A DNA stretch of 64,000 bases from Coleophoma eucalyptorum (lineage: Eukaryota > Ascomycota > Leotiomycetes > Helotiales > Dermateaceae), in assembly GCA_026120035.1 (NCBI GenBank), contig JALRME010000005.1, positions 1,116,001-1,180,000 on the forward strand, given 5' to 3'. A program made the position numbers and the translations under genes. The notes under the pieces are model-generated. The model had not been told where the DNA came from. It made no database searches and saw only the letters and a list, made by a program, of their open reading frames with translations. How positions within the stretch are numbered: the first letter of the stretch is position 1; each line of letters begins with the position of its first letter. Positions 33,016 through 44,730 of the stretch are shown here, piece after piece.

Positions 33016-36000
33016 GTTTGTGCTTCTGCATATATTGACTTTGAAAATTCTGAACCCGCCGGAATGATAAGGTGATGTTGAGATGTGACATGAGATACTC
33101 GGAGCTTACCTTAAGTAGTCCGTCGAGCCTGAGTTGTGCATAGGTTACGCCATCATATCCACGCTGTGCCTCCCACTAGGTACCCATCAGCTGCACCTGG
33201 AACAGTCAAGCCCATCTTTTGTGATCGGACCAAGCCCCCGGAACCCAGCACCTGGAGCTGCGAGGTACCTCCCCACAGTCATGATGGTCAGGTACGCCAG
33301 GAAACCTTCCGAGTGGCGTGAGTGATTCAGCTCATCAGCTCAAACAAACGTTGAAATCTAACCGCCCAGAGCGCCTATCAAACGGCCATGGTGCGACTCA
33401 CAGCCAAGCAACGACTAGCTGCTAGGCCTGCAGAGAGTTCGCAGATGCTATTCGATCGTACCTAGCTGTTCGCATGAAGCTCAGGCCAATAGTTCTTGCA
33501 TCAGGGCCTACAGACCTATGCGTCTCTGAGGCCTAGAGGAAGGGAGATCAGGAGTCGTGGCAAGAGCCAGAATGGCGAAGTTGGGATATCCCATTTGCAC
33601 CACAACTAGTGGAAGCCGGCAAGGCCAAAGGCCGACGCCCATAGGTGAGGCCAACCGTAGACTGTAGCACGCTCACGATTGCCCGACGCAAAAGGTTTGG
33701 TGTGGTGAGAAGTGGCAAAGGCGAAGTGGTGGCAGCCGCGAATAATATATTTTCTCGCGGCTACAGCGCTGTTTCGTGAAACCTGAGGAGGAGAGAGCTT
33801 GCGGCAGTGACGAGAAAAGCAAGCCGAGCAGAGGCCAAGCTAAGGCGTGTGGGTGCTGGTGCGAGGTCAATGCAGCCCATACCAATCGAGCCAGTCTGGG
33901 CCCCGATCTGCTTTACCAGGGCCGCAGGTAAGCGATAGGCATAAAGTGTCGATCCGGAAGCGCCTTCAGCCTTTCCCCCCCGGCCATGATTGGTGTGGCC
34001 CTCCGCCCATCTACCCACCGGGTCAGGGGGCGCACGTCAACAACCACTTCTTCTCTGCATCTGCGTCTGCTTCGGCCTCTGCTTCGCCTGCCCTGCGGCC
34101 TCGTTTATGCAGCCTGCACATGTCCAGCAGCATGGCCAGGGATGCCATGCTACGAATTTGGATGCGCCCTGGGATCCGGAAGTACGCAACAGAGTTGAGT
34201 TTCTTGTGACGAGTGGTGTGAGATCGATTGCTAATGTGACAGAACATATGGGGTCCTAGTTGGGATGAAGTGAGATTTGATTGATCGACTTTTTTCATCT
34301 TATGCTGTGCATCAGAAGTAATGTCTACAACGGTCATGTCGCCAAATCCGGTGCATGAGCGTTCAGATGTCGCTTTGTGAGAATTGATGGATGGATAGTG
34401 ACAATATTGAAGTCAATAGTGCGTCGCCGGCTCCCTCATCCAGCGAAGCTTAAGCATGATTATCTTGAGTGAAGTCAATACTCATCGGTGCTGGCCGTCT
34501 CGGACCAGAATCCATGCTAAAAGTAAGGTCTTGATTGTAGTGCCCGTCACCGTGCGTTTCGGATCGAACATCAAAATGCGGATCTGAAGATCTCGATCAG
34601 GATTTTGCCCATCATTAATCTACTTGAATTTGGAATCTCATCCACAGTTTCTCCCAGCAAGACTTTACGAGAGCCCTGACGTCGAAGCTTCTAGGTGCCG
34701 GACCGGCAGGAAGCAACTACCCGGCATTCCAACATCGCTGACGTGCGTTTCAGTCGGCGCTATTATCCCAGTATCCGGCATCGTCCTCCTTATTGACCTT
34801 AGTAGTTCAAACTTTCAGCAAACAACTGCAAGACAAGTGTACAGTTCAGCGTTTGCCAGGTTCATGCTCAAGCACCGTTGAGCTGGGCGAGAGAACGGCA
34901 ACTAGGACCAAAACAACCCAGGATCCTCGATCCCTCGTTCCGGCGAAAGGGTACGAGAATCTGAGAATATCCACGTATTCTAGTGGATCAGCAGGAGGCA
35001 TTGACAGAGAGTTTTCTGCGGGAAAGGCTATAGTTTTAGCCAATGCAAAAGCGTGTGTTCACTTTGTGACGGAAAGATATGCTGTAAGACATTGATCGCC
35101 TAAGAAAAGAGGCGTACAGTACAGTACCGTAGCACTTGCTACATGCCAACTGGCAAGCTTTGCAAAGTGGCGAACGGCTTGGATCGGTATCTGCGGGCTC
35201 ATCTAAGTTTTCAGAGGACATATGTGTTCGACATCAAGTGAGAAGTAGCCGATGCTAAAGAGTTTTCTGCATTCAGAGATGTAGAGTTTAGATATTTTTT
35301 CAATTATCCGCCGCGCTGTCCATTGCTGCGCGGATGGCTTTTTTAATACTGTGTCACTTACTTTGGTTCCTGTTCTAATAAGCAAAAGAGCTTCGGCAGT
35401 ATACGTGGTGCTTTATTCTCGTGCCAAGGAAGTTTGCTCTGAACACCAATGGCCGCCGGAAGGCCGGGTTCCCTATATGAGGCACCGTATTCTACTCGTA
35501 CTGCTTCAATCTGACCAATAAACGTCTCACATTCTCACGTCAGCGTGTGAGTGGCCGACTCCAACGAACAATCATTTACTGTTCTCAGCCAAAAAAATGA
35601 CTTCCCTGAGTAAGATCTAGTTTGACAGCTATAAATTCTGGCAAGATGTTTGATAATGTGGATTTGGCCTGTTAACGAGCTCAAAGCCGGTCCTTGATAC
35701 TATTCTTGGTGGATGTTGAACGATGAGTCTTGGTCATCGCAAGAGAGCCTCTAAGCCATGGCAACTTCCATAAACAATCCGCTTAATGGATCTGGAAAAT
35801 ATCTGGCCTCTCGTTCCAACCGGGATTCTCGACAGCCTTCTCTTTCCTTAAGCCGCTCGGCACCTATTTCACCAACTACTTAGGTAAAGAAGGTTCATAA
35901 CTACCGTATGTAATTGCCGCATCAGCGTGTTGAAACATCAAACCTTCCACTGTGCTTAAAGTTGGTCAGGCTCTGCCAGCTCAAGTGCCTTTTCTGCATC

Positions 36001-36900
36001 AAGAATTGGAGGATCATAAACTTCTGCATGGAGACATATTAGTTCACTACCCCTCAACGCAGTCTGTGAATATCAGAACTTAAGCGAGTTATCCGGGACC
36101 TTAAAATACATGGAAAACTATTCTCATTCCTTGCGTCCCTATCATCTGCATAGATCTTGATGAAATATTCTCGGCCAACTCCTACAGGTACAGCACCGTT
36201 TGATTCGACCAAACGGCCATGTTACGCATGAGATTTCCAGATTTTCCATATGCAATGCCCTTTATGGAAAAATCATAGAACTCAATATTAGATTTCGCGC
36301 CGTGACACACCAGAAGGTCAAAAGGCGTATTAAAATATATCCGCCAGAGCCCTCCGAATAAGAGAAGGGAAACGATTAGGCAATTCTATCTTTCGTTGCT
36401 CATACCTATGGCTAATATTGATAGAGAAGCAACTATTGCAGTAGGATATGCATTTTTCATGTAGAAATTCACCAGGTTGTAAGGTTGTTGCTGGTCTGAC
36501 ATGCCTTGCAGCAACCACGATGCACAACTTCGGCTAAGTACATTGCCAACTTTAGTGTTGAGACAACTTTGGCACTTCACGTTGAAAATTCCTAAGACAA
36601 ATAGATACACAATGATAAAACTCTGTTCATAGGGTTCAATAGTACTCCATGCAAAGACCTTATGGTGTGCTGTGTCTGGGGTAGTAGGAATAACTGGCAT
36701 ATTTCAAAGTTATCAGGAATTGTACGCCTCATTGGTGGCGCACCGGTGTGGCTTTAACATAGCGGTCTAGCCATATCCCAGTCGCGCTTCCAAATCTATG
36801 CCCAGCCTCATTTCATGCTCTCATTGCTTCTTTGCCAAACGCTCCTTAAGTGGGCATCAGAGACTGCAAAATGCATTTTTAGCACTAACAGAGAACGAGC
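33016..36900. other. Long gene-poor region (3.9 kb)
   Basis: No supported gene on either strand. It is GC-richer and Ser/Ala-coding by chance near 34040-34100 (GCTTCGGCCTCTGCTTCG-type low complexity) and AT-rich towards 36800. Frames are short, overlapping and without family features. Confidence 0.5.
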
Positions 36901-38355
36901 ATGGCGACGCCATTGTTTCGCGCCATCATTGACGGCTGGCTGAAGGAGGTTGCCAATAATGTGGACGAGAATCAATTCGACGACCCGAATTATTACGCCT
37001 TCGACCCACGCATTCTGTTATCCAGCTCCAGACCGGAAACCTTCGGCATCGGCACTGGACATCAGATATTGAAAGACGTTCTATCAGCTTGCGAATTGGC
37101 GCAGCATGAAGTGATCATTGTCACATGCTTCTGGGCCAAGTCTGACTCCAGAGATGATGTGGTCGCCCTGCTTCGGAAACTATCAGACAGAGCTATGAGG
37201 AATGGCAACGGCAAGCTTCAAGTCCGAATATGCTTCTCGTCGTGCTCTGTCTGGCAAAAGCTTACGCAGACTGGTAGGACTCAAGGTGCGACCTATGCTC
37301 CGTCCACTGCTAGATTCTCCTCCTGGGCAAGACTTGGCTTACCAAGTCCCAAGGAGATTCCGGGTCTGAATTTGGTTGTTAAAAGTGTGTTTGTCAGGCC
37401 TTTCAGCGTGATGCATCCCAAATTTATCATCATCGACCGACAAAGGGCCTTCTTGCCAAGCTGTAATGTCAGCTGGGAAGGATGGTTCGAGGGGTGCATT
37501 GAGCTCACAGGACCAGCTGTAGGGAAACTGTTTGAGTTTTGGAATGAATTCTGGTCTCGAGGAGGCGCAAGCTTGGATGGATTCCACCCACCAGCACAGT
37601 CTGAGCCTGACTCTTTGGTGACTGAAGAGACTGCTGGTGCCAAGATCCAGTCCAATACGCAGCCAATTCTCCAGATCGACATTTCCAAGACGGCCCAGAG
37701 AAAGATCCCCACTATTTTACTTCCTTCGCCACATCACAGAAGGATTGATGCATGCCCTGGGGCAAATTTCTTTCTGATGCGTCAACGATCTCCTCCATCG
37801 ACGCCCTTGAATGTATTTTTGACCAGAGCACTTCGCGCTGCTAAAACGTCAATCTATATTCAGACACCAAATCTGACATGTAGAACTGTCAAGTCACTTA
37901 TAGTAGAAGCATTGAGTAGAGGAGTTAATGTTCGGATAGTCACCAGTAAACGTCTCATGCTTCTCGAACAAATTGTCACAGCGCGGACGGTGACGGAGGT
38001 TGAGCTTCGTGGGCTGATACGGACTTATGCAAAGATGGTAAAGAATTATGAGCAGAAAATCACTCATGACCCTGAAATCAACGGCCAAGCTCCCGGAGAG
38101 TTGAGCATTGGGTACTACCACCCCAAAGATTCTGCTGAACTCCAGGAGAGTGCTGAGGAGCCAGTTAAGAGCCATCTCAAGCTCACCATTATTGATAAAG
38201 AAGTCGTGGTACTAGGAAGTGGAAATATGGATCACGCGAGTTGGTACACAAGTCAGGAGCTCGGCATTGCATTATTCTCGACAGAGATTGCGGAGCTCAT
38301 CCGGGAGGGAGTTGAGCAGTGCTTGGAGGGCAGGGTCACTAATATTCCTGTGTGA
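36901..38355 (+). CDS. Phospholipase D-like protein with two HKD motifs
   Basis: Single-exon frame of 484 residues with two PLD-type catalytic motifs: HPKFIIIDRQRAFLPS (near residue 174) and HLKLTIIDKEVVVLGSGN (near residue 427), each H-x-K-x4-D followed by the S/N element. The two halves form one active site in this superfamily, which hydrolyses or transfers phosphodiester bonds. There is no PX/PH domain, signal peptide or membrane helix, so it is not a classical Spo14-type PLD. It resembles the compact cytosolic PLDc_2/cardiolipin-synthase-like group. The substrate (lipid or nucleic acid) is unknown. Confidence 0.9.
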   Translation: MATPLFRAIIDGWLKEVANNVDENQFDDPNYYAFDPRILLSSSRPETFGIGTGHQILKDVLSACELAQHEVIIVTCFWAKSDSRDDVVALLRKLSDRAMRNGNGKLQVRICFSSCSVWQKLTQTGRTQGATYAPSTARFSSWARLGLPSPKEIPGLNLVVKSVFVRPFSVMHPKFIIIDRQRAFLPSCNVSWEGWFEGCIELTGPAVGKLFEFWNEFWSRGGASLDGFHPPAQSEPDSLVTEETAGAKIQSNTQPILQIDISKTAQRKIPTILLPSPHHRRIDACPGANFFLMRQRSPPSTPLNVFLTRALRAAKTSIYIQTPNLTCRTVKSLIVEALSRGVNVRIVTSKRLMLLEQIVTARTVTEVELRGLIRTYAKMVKNYEQKITHDPEINGQAPGELSIGYYHPKDSAELQESAEEPVKSHLKLTIIDKEVVVLGSGNMDHASWYTSQELGIALFSTEIAELIREGVEQCLEGRVTNIPV

Positions 38356-38728
38356 AGTCTACTCAACCACAACGCTTTAATCGTGTTACTGACTTCTATT
38401 TGTTCCTAGACGCGGCGTTACAGTCAAGCGTATGAATTATTGCCAATGATAGATAAACACCTATAATACCACTGAATGAAGAAATGTTTGCTTTCCAACT
38501 TGCTTTGGCTTAGTAGCTGTTTTCACCAGGAACGTTGGAATTTATGACCCCGCAAATCGCTTAGTACCCCGCCATCAATACCTGACATCTTTGACGACTC
38601 AACCTCGGGCATCGGATCAGTATCATGTGCCTGGTGTATATCTCCCCTTGGAGCCTCTCAGTGGAAACACTCTGGCAAGAAGTTTGATTCTTGAAACTAA
38701 GACCCACAACCCTCAGGAAGGTATCAGA
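38356..38728. other. Intergenic, same-strand spacer
   Basis: 3' flank of the PLD-like gene and promoter of the AtuA-like gene. No other gene. Confidence 0.6.
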
Positions 38729-41075
38729 ATGAACAACCAAGGGAAACGTCCAATTCGAATTGCAGGTCCGTATCCTCTTCCTCTATTTTTGTATGCAATT
38801 CAAGCCGTAGGCACATAAGAAAACTAGGTGCAGAAGCGATCAGGTCCACATTTTGAGGTGGAAAAACCTCCACCCTGTCCTTCCATTCCTATTCATTCCA
38901 TTCATATGATACCAATGACATTGAGCAGGTGCTTCAGGAAGTGCATCCGATCGCCGCCATGCCTTCGCCACCTTTGCAGCCAACTACACCTCTGACCCGG
39001 TGGATGTGATCATGGGCGATGTAAATCCTCTCAATCCAACTTCAAAACAGGGGGAAACGCCCACATACTGATCAGGCAATAGTGGATGTCCGAAGCGAAC
39101 ATGACTTCGCAAGCCACCAAGAGTGCAGGAGAAGTAGCTTACGAGCCAACCTTCCTAGAAGCTCTGGGCCCAGGATTGGAGGACATTGCAAGACACAAGA
39201 TAAAGATTGTTGTCAACGCTGGGGCATCGGATCCCAAGGCGCTCTGCGGAGCGGTGAGCGAACTGATCCGCTCGAAAGGGCTATCCTCTCAGTTGAAGAT
39301 CGCCTACATCTCAGGCGACAATGTTCTTCCCACTATCCAGACGTCCTTGCAGAGCAGCAAGAATGATCTTCTCAACAATACCCGATTGCCAAATGGCATG
39401 TCGCCGAAAGAAGCCTGGATGGAGAACGTGCCCGGTATCCAAGAAAACATCAACTCACTGTTTGCGGTGCACGAATTCCAGAATCTCTGTACTGGCGAGA
39501 AACTCCGGGATTGGGGGTTTCGCGAGGAGGTTGTGGGTGCGCAGGCTTACTTGGGCGGCCTGGGGATTGCAGCGGCATTGAGGAGTGGCGCGGACATCGT
39601 GCTGGCAGGCAGAGTGAGCGATGCAAGCCCCGTGATTGGAGCGGCGGTCTGGTGGCATGCTTGGGAGGAGAAGGAGGAGACGTGGTTGGATAACATGGCG
39701 AATGCATTCGTTGCAGGTCATTTAATTGAGGTTTGTTTTCACTATGTCTTTAAACTGCGATTGGATTGGCACTGACAGTATTTTGATAGTGCTCGAATTA
39801 TGTCACCGGGGGCAACTGTACTATCTTCAAAGAACTGGAGGCAGGGGGCGGCTGGAGGGATATTGGATACCCGATTGCTGAGATTGGGAGTCAAGGCGAA
39901 GTCGTCATCACCAAGCAAAGGGGGGCAAATGGTGTAGTGAATATAGACACTTGCAAGGCACAGCTCTTGTATGAGATACAAGGGCCGTGGTACTTCAACA
40001 GGTAGTACACCTCTTTGAGTATCACCTCATTATTCAAATAAGCTAACGAAAGCTTCAGCGATGTAACAGCAATCCTCGACCAAATCTCATTCGAGCAATT
40101 AAGCACCAATAGAGTCCGTCTCAACGGCGTCAAGGGGGCACCTCCACCTCCAACAACAAAGATCGGCATTACAGCACGAGGCGGGTACCAAGCTGAAGCC
40201 CACTGGTTTCTCGTAGGTCTCGATATTGCAGCCAAAGCACGCATGCTGGAGCTGCAAATCCGAGATGCTCTCTCACTTGTAGGTCCACTCTCGCGATTCC
40301 ACGTCCTTAACTTTACCCTCAATGGCACCCCCGCCGAGAACCCTACCGAACAGAACAGCGCTACTGTGGGTTTCCGAGTTTTTGCTCAGGCTAGAGATGT
40401 GGCGGATATCGCACCGGACAAGTTCTTACGGCCCGTCATTGACCTCATCATGTGCAGCTACCCGGGAGCTACGTTCCACCTCGACTTCCGACAAGGTGTC
40501 CCGAAACCTGTTCAGGAATACTTCGTCACATTGCTGCCGCAGGATATGCTGGAGCACAAGGTTCACTTGTGGGATGGGAGGGAGTTGTTGATCGACCCGC
40601 CAAAGCACACAAAGTCGTGGCCACTCCAGCAACCAAGCACCAACGTAGCAGAGCAGTTACCGAGAAGAGACTGGGGAGAGACTGTCAGAGGGCCCTTGGG
40701 TTGGTTGGTGCACGCCCGAAGTGGTGATAAAGGATCAAATGCGAATGTCGGTCTTTGGGTTCGGCATAAAGACGAATACGACTGGGTACGCTGGCTGCTC
40801 AACACAGAGAACATGAAAGCACTGCTGGCAAAAGAGTATAACGGAAAGAAAATCGTAAGACTCCTTCTCAATGGTCTTGAATGTTGTGTTGATTGTTTTA
40901 GGACCGCTTCGAGCTACCGAATCTTTGGGCTGTTCATTTCTTGCTGTATGACCATCTTGATCGTGGTGTGAGCTGTTCAAGCACATATGATTTCTTGGGA
41001 AAGAATGTTGCCGAGTTTTTGAGAAGTCGCCATGTGGAATTACCGGTTCGTTTTCTGAATCGTGGAAAGTTGTGA
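38729..41075 (+). CDS. AtuA-like (DUF1446, acyclic terpene utilisation) protein
   Basis: Six exons (38729-38765, 38929-39020, 39083-39730, 39790-40001, 40059-40854, 40902-41075) join in phase to about 652 residues. The N-terminus PIRIAGASGSASDRR followed by DPVDVIMGDWMSEANM matches the AtuA start. KIVVNAGASDPKAL, LAGRVSDASPVIGAA, NYVTGGNCTIF and VHARSGDKGSNANVGLW are further family blocks. Bacterial AtuA belongs to the citronellol/geranyl-CoA degradation pathway, but fungal members are uncharacterised. No geranyl-CoA carboxylase genes are nearby. Intron 1 is 163 nt, long for this window. The C-terminal domain (DRFELPNLWAVHFLLYDHL) resembles the part often separate in bacteria. Confidence 0.92.
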
Positions 41076-41199
41076 AGACTTGGGGTAGATGAGGTACATG
41101 TGCTTTGAGGACGTAATTGGTTCCTTGGAAGAGATTCCAATTAAGGATTTTCGACTGAAATGGAACAACATAATAAGCTTCCAGAAAAAAGCAGGCCAT

Positions 41200-41667
41200 T
41201 CACTTCTCTTTCTTCACAAAAGTTCCATCCTCGGTTCTAGACAAGCGCTCTGCATCGTGCGTGAAGTTCGGAATGGCCTTCACTTGTTGAACAGCCGTTT
41301 CGTGCACCTTCATACAAATCCTATACCCAGCAAGACACAACAGCAAAATCAAAACCACAATGGCAATAAGCAAAAGGACGAAAATAGCGACCATGCACAG
41401 CGGAATAGTATGCCAAAGCTGCACACGCTGTAGAGGGCATACTTTTAACTTTTCTCCTTCCGCTCCACCCTTAGGCTGAATCAGGGCTGTGTAAATCGAC
41501 CGAAGTGGGCATTGTGGTTTTGGTGGTGGTGCTGGAACATCCACCGGCTCGTCATCAGAATCCTTCTCTTTCTCTCGATGACTCTTGCCTTTCCTGTGCT
41601 GCGTCACGATGACGCTTTCGCGGGGAGATTTCGTGTTTGGGTACTGTTTCTCTTTCCTCGGATACAT
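41200..41667 (-). CDS. Small single-pass membrane protein, unknown
   Basis: Frame of 155 residues from the first ATG (MYPRKEKQYPNTKSP). A basic, Lys/Arg/Glu-rich N-terminal part and a Pro-rich stretch (VDVPAPPPKPQCP) precede one strong transmembrane helix (CMVAIFVLLLIAIVVLILLL) and a hydrophilic C-terminus ending VKKEK. No family recognised. It is convergent with the AtuA-like gene, 124 bp away. The frame runs upstream to a TTG without an ATG, so an upstream exon is possible. Confidence 0.6.
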   Translation of the reverse strand: MYPRKEKQYPNTKSPRESVIVTQHRKGKSHREKEKDSDDEPVDVPAPPPKPQCPLRSIYTALIQPKGGAEGEKLKVCPLQRVQLWHTIPLCMVAIFVLLLIAIVVLILLLCLAGYRICMKVHETAVQQVKAIPNFTHDAERLSRTEDGTFVKKEK

Positions 41668-43129
41668 ATTGGACTTGGCCGATAATGGCAAAGTTTCCTT
41701 CGAGAGATGGATGAAGTGGGTGGACTAGGAAGGCCCACAGCCTTATATGACGAAAATGCGGGGTGACGACTACTATAAAGTCTCTTTCAATTACATGATC
41801 TTGATACGAGGGGTACTTCGCCCTCTTTTCTCGGGCGTAGCCAAGATACCAGCCTGAACCCTCACCAGTAGAAAACCACTGATATGAAAAATTCAAACAC
41901 ACTCGACGTCTGGACAAAACAAGAGGCTCAAAACAACCAATGAAGGCACCGTCAAAACCAGGAATGGAAGTTATGATGATGCGGTCAGCAACCTGTCTCA
42001 CGACGTGGCAGAAGTTGGGCACTTCTGCATATACTCTCCCGCTGTGCTGGGAAACCTAACCTCACATCCAGAATTAATGGTAACAATCAGAATCCCGGAT
42101 ACTGGAATCTTACATGCGCTTTCGGAGACTTCTATGAGGGGAACTGTGAGGCTGACACCACAGTATTCAGTGTGAGAATGGAGCCAATAATGGGCTGCCA
42201 ATTGAAGAACTCGCATCGCCCAATGAAGGGAGCCTGGAATGGGAGACACATGGCTTGATAATTGGGCGAACACGGAAAGCCAGAATCTCCTCTATGCTGC
42301 TCGGTTTGCTCCCGCAACTTTGCTATTGGCACGAGAAGATCACCACTACATTGCCAAGCTCTATATCGGAGGATCTCAAGATCAGTATCAAATCGAGATC
42401 GCGACTTTACTCTTATTCTGGACCGATAAGCAATCATGTGATAGACCCATACCCCACGATATTTCAAGCTAGGAGGTTGCTTTTATGCCTTGCCTATAGG
42501 AATAAACATTCCTTTTCTCTGACTTCGTGCTCTCTACGTGCATAAATTGGCCACAATCGACAGAAAAACAAGGGTGAAGGTTGTTAAAGTATCCCCGATG
42601 CTTACCATTGTCCACCAACCGAAATGGCTCCGAGTTTCAAGAGCCCTCCAGATGCTAACAGGTGCATTCGTTGGCGCGGAATGACAGAGTTGATAGGGAT
42701 AGATTTTATAAAAGGCATGACAAACTTGTCCTTGTATTACAGCCAAGAGACCTTTAGGTATGGTCTTCTAAGCGTAGATTTCTAAGCATGGACTTCTAAG
42801 CATAAGACTTCTAAGCATTGAACTTATTTCTTCTGTAAATTGGCGCATATTACGGCCGTTGAGTTGGAAATAAGGTAAGATACGGCTTGTTAGAGGATCG
42901 CTTCAATTTCTATGTCGCTAACGAGCGCGACAGAATTGAGAGTCAGCAAACACCTTTGTCGTAAGCAAGAAAACGGAGGTCAATGAGAAAGATATAAAAA
43001 CAGGTGCAGGTCCTCAGTGAATCTAGCTCCTCATCGGATTTCTTGACAGACAAGAGTTTCACACTCGTTGCGAAGGCCATCCTGAATATCCCCTTACGTA
43101 GCAAGGAAGTTAGTATACATCAATCAATA
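41668..43129. other. Intergenic region with a short tandem repeat
   Basis: No supported gene. An open minus-strand frame at 41555-42022 overlaps the small membrane protein and has no family features. It holds the repeat at 42766-42823. Confidence 0.5.
42766..42823. repeat. Tandem repeat, 4 x 14-15 bp
   Basis: Four diverged copies of TTCTAAGCAT-rAGAC at 42766-42779, 42780-42793, 42794-42808 and 42809-42823. Confidence 0.85.
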
Positions 43130-43902
43130 ATGGCTGCCTCCGAACCTTTGGTCCGCTTCTACGACCTCTCAGGACCTCAAACGTGGTCACCGGCCTGTTG
43201 CTGCATACAATATGCTCTGAACTACAAGGGTATCCCCTACACGACAACCAAACTCTCGTATCCCGCTATCAAACCTACATGCGAGAGTCTATTCGCAGAT
43301 ATGAGCGGGCTCAGCGCCACGGTGCCGATCATTGAGGTTCTCGGTGACAACCACCAAGCCCTCAACGACTCCACGCCCATTGCAAGACTGCTGGAGGAGA
43401 GATTCCCGGCATCGGAAGGCTACCCAGAATTGAAATGCCTCGATATCATGGATGGATATGGGAAGAAGAGCGTGGGGTTCGACCTGCCCATTTTTCTCTG
43501 GGTCGTTCTTGATGTGTACGACCACGCGCTAGATCCCAGTGACGGGTCGAAGGAGTATTTCAAGCGGACGCGAGAGGAACAGCTCAAGATGCCTTTGAGT
43601 GAGGTCATAGAGAAGGCGGGTAGAGGGGAGGAAGCTCTCCTGCAGCAGATCCGGGAAGCGTGGAAGCCTATGAGGCAGAGGATGATGCAAGAAGATGGAA
43701 CAGGTGATCGTGAGTGCTAAAGCCGAACCTTGGGATGTACACTGGCTAACCTATCTACAAAGCCACTTATCAAGACTTCTTCGACGCATCCCGCGTCAGA
43801 TGGATCGCGGCATCTTCGCCAGAGAAGGCTAAGAAACTCATGGATTTGTATGGGGACGATACTTTCGTCAGGCTGATGAAGAAGGTTGAAAAGTATACTT
43901 AA
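43130..43902 (+). CDS. Glutathione S-transferase-like protein
   Basis: Two exons (43130-43709, 43763-43902) give 239 residues. The N-terminal thioredoxin-like domain reads VRFYDLSGPQTWSPACCCIQ, then LNYKGIPYTTTKLSYPAI, cis-Pro TVPIIEV and the glutathione-binding ALNDSTPIARLLEERFP, typical of fungal GST/beta-etherase-like (LigF-type) proteins. A helical C-terminal domain follows. It likely conjugates or transfers glutathione in the cytosol. It lacks the zeta-class features of maleylacetoacetate isomerase, so its position beside homogentisate dioxygenase is not evidence for tyrosine catabolism. An in-frame upstream stretch to 43004 has no ATG. Confidence 0.87.
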
Positions 43903-44730
43903 AAACGCTGTCATTAGCAATTGTGCATTCTGCACCCTACACTCCAGCCTCATGGGTGGCATTTCTATAGCGCTCTCGTTGACCAAAACATGTTATGGAT
44001 CAGACTTTATTCTCTCCTAATCTTGTCCAAAGGACAGTGAACTGAATGAAACAGTGAAATACAGCATGGCAGAATCAAGTCGATTGTTCTAACAATGAAG
44101 CACCTGTCAAGGAGCGTTTGGTTCAACTCCGGCAATTGCACTGATTGCACTGATTGGATGGAAGTATACAAGCCACCCGAGAAGGCATCTTCTACCTTCT
44201 ACCAAGCAACAATGGCTGCCCATCCCATAATGGCGGATGCACGTAGTAGTGCGGAGTCGGACAATAATGAACCCGGGGCGGGCGCGGGTAGCATAGGGTC
44301 ACTGGCAAGCAAAATCACATGGCGCCCAGGTTCTCACGGTGCGGAATGGCATCTCCACGCGCGGAATATTTCCAGCCCCACACTTGATGCGGAGGGGTCG
44401 CTCGCATTTGCGGGGTGCGGAACGGCTTTGGATCGACGACATCGAATTGACCATCACATCGACCAGGGTTCCGGAGCTCCATGGCTTGGCTTGCTTTACC
44501 GCAGCTTCTTCTGCAACCAATTGTTCCAAGCTGGAAAAACCAGACCAAGCCTGCTTGCTGGGTCGTCGTGTAGTGCTGATCCGTGGTGTTGGATATTACA
44601 ACCGCATATTCCTCTTACCTCACTCGTCTCCGGTGTCCTCCGATCGTGCTCTTATATAACGTCGGCGCAACCTCCAGGACCCGTAATCTCCATACCCGAG
44701 ACAGCACCTATTCACTCTTGATTCTCCAAT
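43903..44730. other. Intergenic, promoter of homogentisate dioxygenase
   Basis: No supported gene. An open frame at 44095-44721 is compositionally odd and ends in the promoter. TATA-like CTTATATAAC at about 44650-44659 lies about 75 bp before the next ATG. Confidence 0.55.

Noticed and set aside
33847..34259. Overlapping plus-strand frames with Ser-Ala repeats
   Set aside because: Three overlapping frames are all open because of GC-rich low-complexity DNA; no family match.
36330..36700. Minus-strand frames before the PLD-like gene
   Set aside because: Short, overlapping and compositionally random; no motifs.
41555..42022. Minus-strand frame of 155 codons
   Set aside because: Overlaps the better-supported small membrane protein in another frame and has no family features.
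43130..43902. GST-like gene as maleylacetoacetate isomerase of a tyrosine cluster
   Set aside because: Lacks zeta-class features; sequence is closer to beta-etherase-type fungal GSTs.
44095..44721. Plus-strand frame of 208 codons before homogentisate dioxygenase
   Set aside because: Ends in the TATA region of the next gene, odd composition, no recognisable domain; overlapping frames are equally open.
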